Shown in pieces: positions 58,101 to 64,000 of a stretch of DNA of 64,000 bases. The DNA is from Microstegium vimineum (taxonomy: Eukaryota; Streptophyta; Magnoliopsida; Poales; Poaceae), in the NCBI GenBank assembly GCA_022036555.1, contig CM039123.1, forward strand, positions 13,393,217-13,457,216, written 5' to 3'. Both the position numbers and the translations under genes were made by a program. Within the stretch, counting starts at the first letter, position 1, and the number at the start of each line of letters is the position of its first letter. The notes below the pieces were generated by a model. The model saw nothing but the letters and a program-made list of their open reading frames with translations. It ran no database searches and was not told where the DNA came from.

Positions 58101-59615
58101 CATGTCGAACCGCCATCAAATACACCATTGACCCTTAAGGATATAAGAAAGCCAACGGTTGATGATTATGTCAATGTCCCCAGTAACTATGTGCCCGGAA
58201 GGCCTATGCTGCAATGGACGGTGCTTGAAAAGGGTCCATGGACGATAAAAAGGTTTCATGACTGGTACATGAGAGCAGTGAATGCTGGCCTGCATGCAGT
58301 TAGTGTTGACATACCAGCAGACGTGTTTGCTACTGGCAAGGATAAAAGTGAGGCATTTGTTATCTTCGAGGACATGCACCTGCTGTTGAACTATAGGAAA
58401 CTTGACGTCCAACTCATTACAATTTGGTGCCTGTAAGTATCACTCATGCACACACATTGTTATTATTAAATTTGGAATGTGATAAACTCTAATATGTGGA
58501 TGTTGTATGTAGTTTGCAAGACCACGAACAGATATCGTTAACTACAGGCACGATGGTCGGTTACCTGAGTCCAATCAGGTTACAAGAAAATATGCACAAA
58601 TTTGTACTTACAAATGAAGATAGAGCAAAGATAGAGAAGGACAAAACACCAGAACAAGTTGCAGAAGCTGTAAAGGAATTGCAACGAAAATGCAAGGACA
58701 AATATGCCCTCTATCTCGATAGAGCAATGCTGAGATATAAGTACAGGGATTTTATATTGGCACCCTACAACTTTGGTTAAGCGTGACCTCGTATACGTAC
58801 TTCAAATTATCGTGTTAACCCTAAGTACATGTGTCGCTCACTCGTTTATTCATGCAGTGACCATTGGATTGTTTTTTATATTTATCCATTCGAAGGGAAG
58901 GTGTTTGTCCTAGACTCCTTACATTGTCCTCCTCAGTCGTATCAAACATTCCTGATTCATTTAGAAAGGTGAGTCAACATGCAACCACATCCGTACTTAT
59001 ATGAATTAGAGTTTCTAAATAACTATAGTGTTTTATATTCGATATCTACAGGGCATGGCGGTTTTATAAGAAGCAAAAAGGATCGGTCGACGCCGCCCGC
59101 TCAGATCCTAGTGTGCCATTGACGATACTACACCATTATCCGGTAAGTTGTCCGAACACATATCATCATATAAATAATACACAAGGCATGACAATTTTAG
59201 TTTAATCTTTTGCTCATTAATTACATAGTGCCACAAGCAACCACCTGGATCGGTCTACTGTGGATACTATGTGTGTGAGTTCATAAGGCAGCGGGGACGA
59301 TACGTCAGGGACAAAAATATAGTAAAAAATATCTATGTATATATGAAGTTTTCTCATTAAAGTTGGAAATATTAATATTGGACATGTGTCAATGATGCTT
59401 TTAAACTTTGTTTCCAGCCGAGAAGCAAAGGAAAGGACGTGTCATTCACTCCAAAAACTATAGAAAATATAGTAGCAGATTTGTGCGGTTTTATTATGAG
59501 AGAAATAATTCTAAGTACCGGATCATATTTTGATGAAGCCAGTGATTTAGCAAGTGAAGGATTTAGAGCGCTGACAGACCTAGCAGGTCTAAACTTGAAA
59601 CGAAATGACATGTAA
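52135..59615 (+). pseudogene. CACTA-2 TnpA-like protein with Ulp1/C48 protease domain
   Basis: Inferred exons: 52135-52321, 52397-53256, 53331-53475 plus 57045-58432 (split by an LTR), 58513-58776, 58858-58968, 59052-59142, 59229-59321 and 59418-59615. The N-terminal part shares RAKKARLELERDPNYESEDE with the CACTA-1 protein. The middle has the TnpA-type domain (YRITEISPSGEPLAPLEALP) and a linker with repeated EQTPPPPPK. The C-terminus is Ulp1-like: DHWIVFYIYP (His), VFVLDSLHC (Asp), and KQPPGSVYCGYYVCEFIR (Gln, Cys). All catalytic residues are present. Breaks: a TAA at about 52157 (or a GTAAGT donor), a TGA near 52718, a one-base shift near 52831, a TAG near 53224, and a donor changed from GT to TT at 58777. 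The protease part alone is almost intact. Confidence 0.87.
53476..57044 (+). mobile_element. Solo LTR (3.6 kb) inside the CACTA-2 TnpA gene
   Basis: The insert starts TGTGACACCCTGTGTCAAGC and ends GGTTCCGTCACA. TnpA coding sequence stops at FFEQQA and resumes at TAKKFRDLMEDF in the same direction. The ends form the inverted pair TGTGAC/GTCACA. Flanks GCGGC and ACTGC match at three of five positions, which could be a decayed duplication. Inside are a GC-rich stretch (53.8-55.1 kb) and no gag-pol motifs, so it is a solo LTR of a gypsy-like element. Confidence 0.8.
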
Positions 59616-59758
59616 ACACCAAATGGTTGAACTCATAACTTAAAATGACGTGTATTATATGTAATTTTATGCTTGATGTTTGATTTCATGTGGACACATC
59701 TGTAATATTTATATGTGTTGTATGTATGATGCAATTTTATGGTTCATGTTTGCATATC

Positions 59759-59764
59759 TTATAT

Positions 59765-59819
<55 letters not shown>

Positions 59820-59820
59820 G
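59759..59820. repeat. (TA)n microsatellite in CACTA-2
   Basis: Two TA tracts interrupted by an AATA, just after the 3' end of the TnpA/Ulp1 gene. Confidence 0.95.
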
Positions 59821-59877
59821 TGACAAATATAGTACAGTGTGGAGACAAATATTAAAATTTAAAATAAAAAAAAATAA

Positions 59878-60085
59878 TTACACAGGCGGCACACAGATTG
59901 AGCCGTCTGTGAAAAATGAGTTTTCACAGGCGGCTGACAAAGTGAGCCGCCTGTGAAAACCCATTTTTCACAGGCGGCTCACAGCCCGCCGCTTGTACTG
60001 TGGGCCGATTAGTACTGACCTCTAGTACAGGCGGTTGACTTGGCCGTCTGTATAAATGCCTCTACCACCGCCTGTGAAAACGTTT
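59878..60085. promoter_or_regulatory. CACTA-2 right sub-terminal repeats
   Basis: Direct and inverted copies of CACAGGCGGCTCACA and GAGCCGCCTGTGAAAA, then the TAGTACAGGCGGT variant. Presumed TnpA binding sites that mirror 48110-48365. Confidence 0.8.
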
Positions 60086-60574
60086 TCTGTACCAGTGTGG
60101 AGAACTCGTGATGATGCCATGCATCGGGTTTACAGCTGCTAGAATGATGAATTTTTTCTAGTGCTATCACTAGTTATACCACACCACATGAGAATTCTCG
60201 TTAAGAAGTATTTAGGTTAAGAAGTATGGAAGCGGCTATTGCACGGCCGGCCGTACTATAAGCATGTGGAACGCACACTCCATTTACGGAAAGCATACGT
60301 TGCAAGTTACAAACTATTCCTAATTTGGTAAATGTGTTTTTTCACTCGTTTCTTTCTTCCCTGCTTCCTCCAACTGTCTCGCTGCTCTCCTAGATTTACA
60401 AAGCATCATTCAGTCCACATCCACACATTACAAAAATAGATATGTTCATTCAAGCAAGCCGGAATCAAATATAAGTTATTCATAACATATCATTCTTAGC
60501 ATCTTGAGATGTTTTGTATATCATCTCAAGCATATTAGAATACACATTTTACCGCCTTCTCACAGTAGCAGGGG

Positions 60575-60665
60575 GTGGCCCTGGTGCAAGCGGTAGAGCT
60601 TTACCGCAAGGCTTGTGGGCTATTTCCCTTCCCCAGACCTAGCAGTGCGGGAGCCTACGGCACTG
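60575..60665 (+). mobile_element. SINE-like, tRNA-related fragment
   Basis: GGGTGGCCCTGGTGCAAGCG with GGTAGAGCTTTACCGC resembles the A-box half of tRNA-derived SINEs in grasses. A clear B box (GGTTCGAATCC type) is not visible, so this is tentative. Confidence 0.3.
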
Positions 60666-60924
60666 GATACGCCCCCTTTTACAGATCCATCAGAGCCGCA
60701 ATCAAATACTAAGGACTCTTCCTGGAAGCCAGTCAAGGAGTGCCGCCTTCGAGTCCACACTGACCCAGAGCATGCCCTCATCGGCATCGTACAGTCTGCA
60801 ATGAACCGGATGAAAACCCTATCAGACACTGCTAACAATCTCCCCCAAATTTCAAATCGACCTGAGCATGCCCAAACTGGAATATGAAATGACCTGAGCC
60901 CGCAACTTGCTCCGTCGTTTCTAC

Positions 60925-61985
60925 GTTACCCCGATACTCCAAGGTACACGCGTATCGCGTATCCGATACTTATTGGATACGGATACGCGTCGGATACGCC
61001 GCGGATACGTATCGGAGGAGTATCCGATTTTTATTATTTTTGCGAAATTCGGATACGCGTATCAGCCTTAAGGGATACGGCCTGGCCCATTACAGGATAC
61101 GGCCTGGCCCAATTAGAGGAGCCCAGGGTACCTTCAGCCGCATCGCATCCACTCGCCCGCGCCGCATCCCCGCGGCGCTTCCCCGTCGCCCGCGCCGCAT
61201 CCCCACGCAGTGACGCCGCGAGCACCGCCCGCCGTCCGCCGGCCACCGGCGACGAGCTGAGCCTTCCCTCGCCGGCGAAGAGCATCCGCCCGACCGCCCC
61301 TGCTCGCAGGCGACGAGCTCCCCCTTGCTCACCACTTCGCCCGACGCCCAGCCGCCGGTGGAGTTTCCGCCCTCGAGCGCCGCTCACCGTCCGCCGGCCA
61401 CCGGCGACGAGCCTTCCCTCTCCGGAGAAGAGCATCCTCCCCTACTCGCACTCTCACAGGCGACCAACTCCGCCCCTGCTCGCCACTTCACCCAGCCGGC
61501 AGGTGACGTGAGTTTTCCTCCATTTCGATCTCCTCTGCTTCAGTTCCTAGTGGTAGGCTGGTAGCTGCTTGATTTGTTCGATTCGATCTCTACCTCATCT
61601 TCCTCTCCCCATTATCGATCTATGCAGTAGATGGCGTCTCCCAATTTGAGCGCTGCTAGTGGAAGTGCAAATGCTAGTGCAAGTGAGGAATAGGAACTAG
61701 CTTGCTGGTTGCTTGCTGTTGCCTTTTGCTGGTTGCTTGCTGGCTTGCTGCTGCCTTTTATTACTTTCCTAAATTTGAGACTACTATATTTGTTTATTTG
61801 TAATAATAGTACACTTAAGTAGTTATTTGAGACCTTCAGACCTACTGCATAGTTGCATTATTATTAATTTTATTTTTAATATCAAACGTATCCGCGTATC
61901 GGGTTTTTTTAGGAAATTGACATATCCGTATCCGTATCCGTATCCGTATCCGATACCGATACGCGTATCCGTATCCGTGTAACTT
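60925..61985. mobile_element. DNA element with GATACGG/CCGTATC terminal repeats
   Basis: About 1.06 kb. The left side has many copies of GGATACG and CGTATCC (60945-61085) and the right side has tandem TATCCG repeats (61920-61980). The extreme ends are similar inverted sequences (CCAAGGTACACGCGTATC against GATACGCGTATCC...GTAACTTAGG). The inside is GC-rich. A short frame at 61631-61690 (MASPNLSAASGSANASASEE, stop) looks like the low-complexity start of a hAT-type transposase. It is probably a non-autonomous hAT deletion derivative; family not proven. Confidence 0.6.
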
Positions 61986-62558
61986 AGGTCGTTTTGCATC
62001 ACTATTCCTTTAGGCCTTCAATGTTCAGTTCTCAACAGGGTTGTGATGGACTAACTGATTGACTGTGAGTGAGTGATGCCTCTCACCCTAATACAGTGTC
62101 CTTCTATTCAGGTTTCAGTAGGAAATTAATATGTGTTGGATGCATGGATAATATACTAGCATGATGGTGTTGGTAATCTATCATTGACCACTCACTCATG
62201 TTAGCTCTAAAAATATAGGCAATGTATGAATTATATTACACAGATATATTCTTTTAATTAGGCCATTCTATTGTTCTGTATTAAACAAGTGTAGTAAAAT
62301 CAAGTTTACTAGATCCGCCATCATAGCACTAAACAAAATCATCCATAAATGGCTTTAGTTCTGGTATATAAGCAAGTTAAATTTGAAGCAATTGAGCGTG
62401 AGCCTATCAAGAAAAAGTTCACGCTGTCATGCAACTGATATAATGGGTAATGGCGAGGAACTCGCTTGCCCCTACCCCCTTCGATACCCCCAAACATATC
62501 CGTAATACAGGAAATCCATGTGTGCATAACAGCAAAGTAGGTCTAGTTGAAAACTCAC

Positions 62559-62689
62559 CTAAAATTTGTGGTCAACAATAGGATTACGCTTGGGCCACGG
62601 GACAGGGGCACCGCTGCTAGGTATGTGATAGGGGGCAGCAAGGTGAAAGTCGGTCAGGGTGAAGTGCAACGCGGCCGTCACCGAGAATC
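62559..62689 (-). CDS. Candidate exon of an unidentified gene
   Basis: The minus strand between an acceptor (CACTTGCAG, before 62689) and TAG or a donor (TAG/GTGAG at 62559) has one open frame. It contains SVTAALHFTLTDFHLAAPYH and GAPVPWPKRNPIVDHKF. GC content is higher than the AT-rich flanks, as in a real exon. I do not recognise the protein. Other exons, if any, would lie to the right and beyond the window. It may also be a captured fragment. Confidence 0.3.
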
Positions 62690-62970
62690 CTGCAAGTGAA
62701 ACAAATCAAGTATGCTAATTCAGAGTACACATAGGAAAATCCAACATTTGTATGCTTAAAAATAAGAAACTTACATTAAGCAAATATGGTAATGATACGG
62801 ATTGTATTTTTTAGGCAATTTAAGTGTCATTTCTTAGGCAACAATATCTTCCTAAATATGCAATTTATGTATTCTGAAAAAGCAAGTATAATACTTTTGT
62901 TCATTTGTAACACACGGCCCCACTCCTTAGTTTATTTGAAAAAAAGTTCAAACAGAGGCAATGGGATGAC

Positions 62971-62976
62971 CCCCCC

Positions 62977-63007
<31 letters not shown>

Positions 63008-63014
63008 ACACACA
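62971..63014. repeat. Poly-C / (CA)n compound microsatellite
   Basis: About 22 C followed by about ten CA repeats. Confidence 0.95.
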
Positions 63015-64000
63015 GGCACACTCAGCACATTCTAGTTCATTTAAAACAAAAATTAGTAGTCATAACAGCGCATTACAGAAATAGACCATGTATCTCTGTT
63101 TCACATGACAAATGATGGACTAGAAAAAGATTTCTAACTATGCAGCTGAAATACTTTTGAGGTAGATGACATTCCTAGGTGAAAGTATGCTAAAATAATT
63201 GAAGGTATATGGACCTTAGTTTCTAGTAACTGTAGCAAAGGTTGACAAGTAAAGGTTTTCATAGTTGAGGTTTAAAAGTGAATAACTTCATAATTGAAGG
63301 TTGAAAACCAGACTCAATCCATAGTTGAGGGTTGTACAGTGGACTCTGTATAGGTTCTAAAGTCTAGTTAATAAGGGACAACAAAGTGAAGTTTGATTGA
63401 GATTCTAATTCATAAAACTATTTCAATCTACTAATAAGAAGAATATATTCACAAGGAGTAAAGTACAGTACAGGTAGCAAGAAGAAAAAAATAATTTGTA
63501 GCTCAAGCTCGACATTAAATCAGTGAACACAAATTAGAACAACAAGAAAGGATACAAAAAGCAGATGTGCCATGAATTGAGAAACCAAAACATTGCATCA
63601 GCAATGGGATAAGTCTTTAGGTAGGTCTTCAATAGGTATGAATGGGATCGATAGTGTTCAAGCTAAAAAGCACGAAGGGTTCATGTTACATAGGAAACAG
63701 AGAACTATGCAGCATACCATGTGTTAATTATGAATATTTTCATAAAACAGTGAGCACGTACAAAACTCTTTTTAAAACAGGGTTGATTTAAGAATGGAGA
63801 CTAAAACTAATATATGCAGTCACAGAATAAGGTCATATAGAACATCTACAACACATTGTATGGTTTTCCATTCATACTACTCAGTGGAAGTACATAAATC
63901 ACAACTAAAACTACTAAGCGACCACAGTTAGTAGTTGTTTTATCCACTTTTTAGGTAGCATAAAAAGGTATCTTGAACAACTTAGCAGGAATGTTATTTC
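63015..64000. other. AT-rich end of the window, nothing recognised
   Basis: Low GC, with no open frame of note, element end or RNA gene seen. It may be intron of a gene continuing beyond the window. A short repeated phrase (CATAGTTGAGG / CATAATTGAAGG / CATAGTTGAGGG) occurs at 63260-63330. Confidence 0.4.

Larger units (their letters stand above)
48074..60097 (+). mobile_element. CACTA (En/Spm) transposon 2, 12.0 kb, different family
   Basis: The left end is CACTACTACAGAAATCATTT and the right end is CGTTTTCTGTACCAGTG, with the final TAGTG mutated to CAGTG. Flanks TGA and TGG are a probable 3-bp duplication with one change. Sub-terminal motifs (ACAGGCGGT / ACCGCCTGTGTAAA) differ from those of CACTA-1. 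It holds a truncated transposase gene (49219-50310) and a largely preserved TnpA/Ulp1 gene (52135-59615). It lacks the catalytic transposase, so it is non-autonomous. Confidence 0.93.

Noticed and set aside
60575..60665. A functional tRNA gene
   Set aside because: Only an A-box-like half is visible. There is no B box, no cloverleaf and no anticodon arm, so at most it is a SINE fragment.
1..64000. CRISPR arrays, bacterial operons or organelle insertions
   Set aside because: No regularly spaced repeats with unique spacers, no prokaryotic gene order and no plastid or mitochondrial genome genes. The L11 fragment is a nuclear gene with introns.

Overview
This is nuclear DNA of a grass, most likely a panicoid (sorghum, Miscanthus or sugarcane type). 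I infer this from intron-rich plant genes and typical grass transposons: copia and gypsy-like LTRs, CACTA, Tourist and hAT MITEs, and LINE tails. There is no sign of bacterial, organellar or viral sequence. I recognised no rRNA, tRNA or CRISPR array.

Layout. (1) 1-10.1 kb is a rearranged gene block. A RecA-fold/SWSAP1-like P-loop ATPase gene occurs twice as an inverted duplication, with arms at about 93-2016 (+) and 7952-9880 (-). The right copy is nearly complete and the left copy is 5'-truncated with a broken splice site. Between the arms, on the minus strand, seven consecutive exons of the spliceosomal U-box gene PRP19 are joined to the last exon of mitochondrial ribosomal protein L11. (2) 11.4-18.0 kb holds a complete ten-exon PEX12 gene on the minus strand (394 codons, all junctions in phase). 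Its introns contain a LINE remnant, a Tourist MITE, two hAT-type MITEs and poly-C tracts. (3) 20.2-33.0 kb is one minus-strand Ty1/copia retrotransposon. It is split inside its reverse transcriptase by a 6.4-kb insertion with TGTAAC...GTTACA ends and a perfect AGATT duplication, which in turn contains another LTR. (4) 33.85-46.02 kb is a 12.2-kb CACTA (En/Spm) transposon with an ACT duplication. It has a decayed TNP2-like transposase gene and a TnpA-like gene ending in a Ulp1/C48 protease domain. (5) 46.0-48.1 kb is a small island with one candidate short gene on the minus strand. (6) 48.07-60.10 kb is a second CACTA element of a different family. Its transposase is truncated by an internal inverted duplication, but its TnpA-Ulp1 gene is mostly preserved and is interrupted by a solo LTR. 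(7) 60.1-64.0 kb is intergenic. It contains a GATACGG-repeat DNA element, one weak candidate exon and microsatellites.

How the parts relate. The only gene I judge intact is PEX12 (peroxisomal import ligase). The right ATPase copy is one base away from a continuous frame. Most other coding sequence is transposon-derived. The most interesting pattern is in the two CACTA elements. Although their sequences differ, both have the same order: terminal repeats, transposase gene, an internal block of the same terminal-repeat motif, a GC-rich leader, a low-complexity tandem repeat, the TnpA-Ulp1 gene, and terminal repeats. This suggests that the repeat motif serves both transposition and expression of the second gene.
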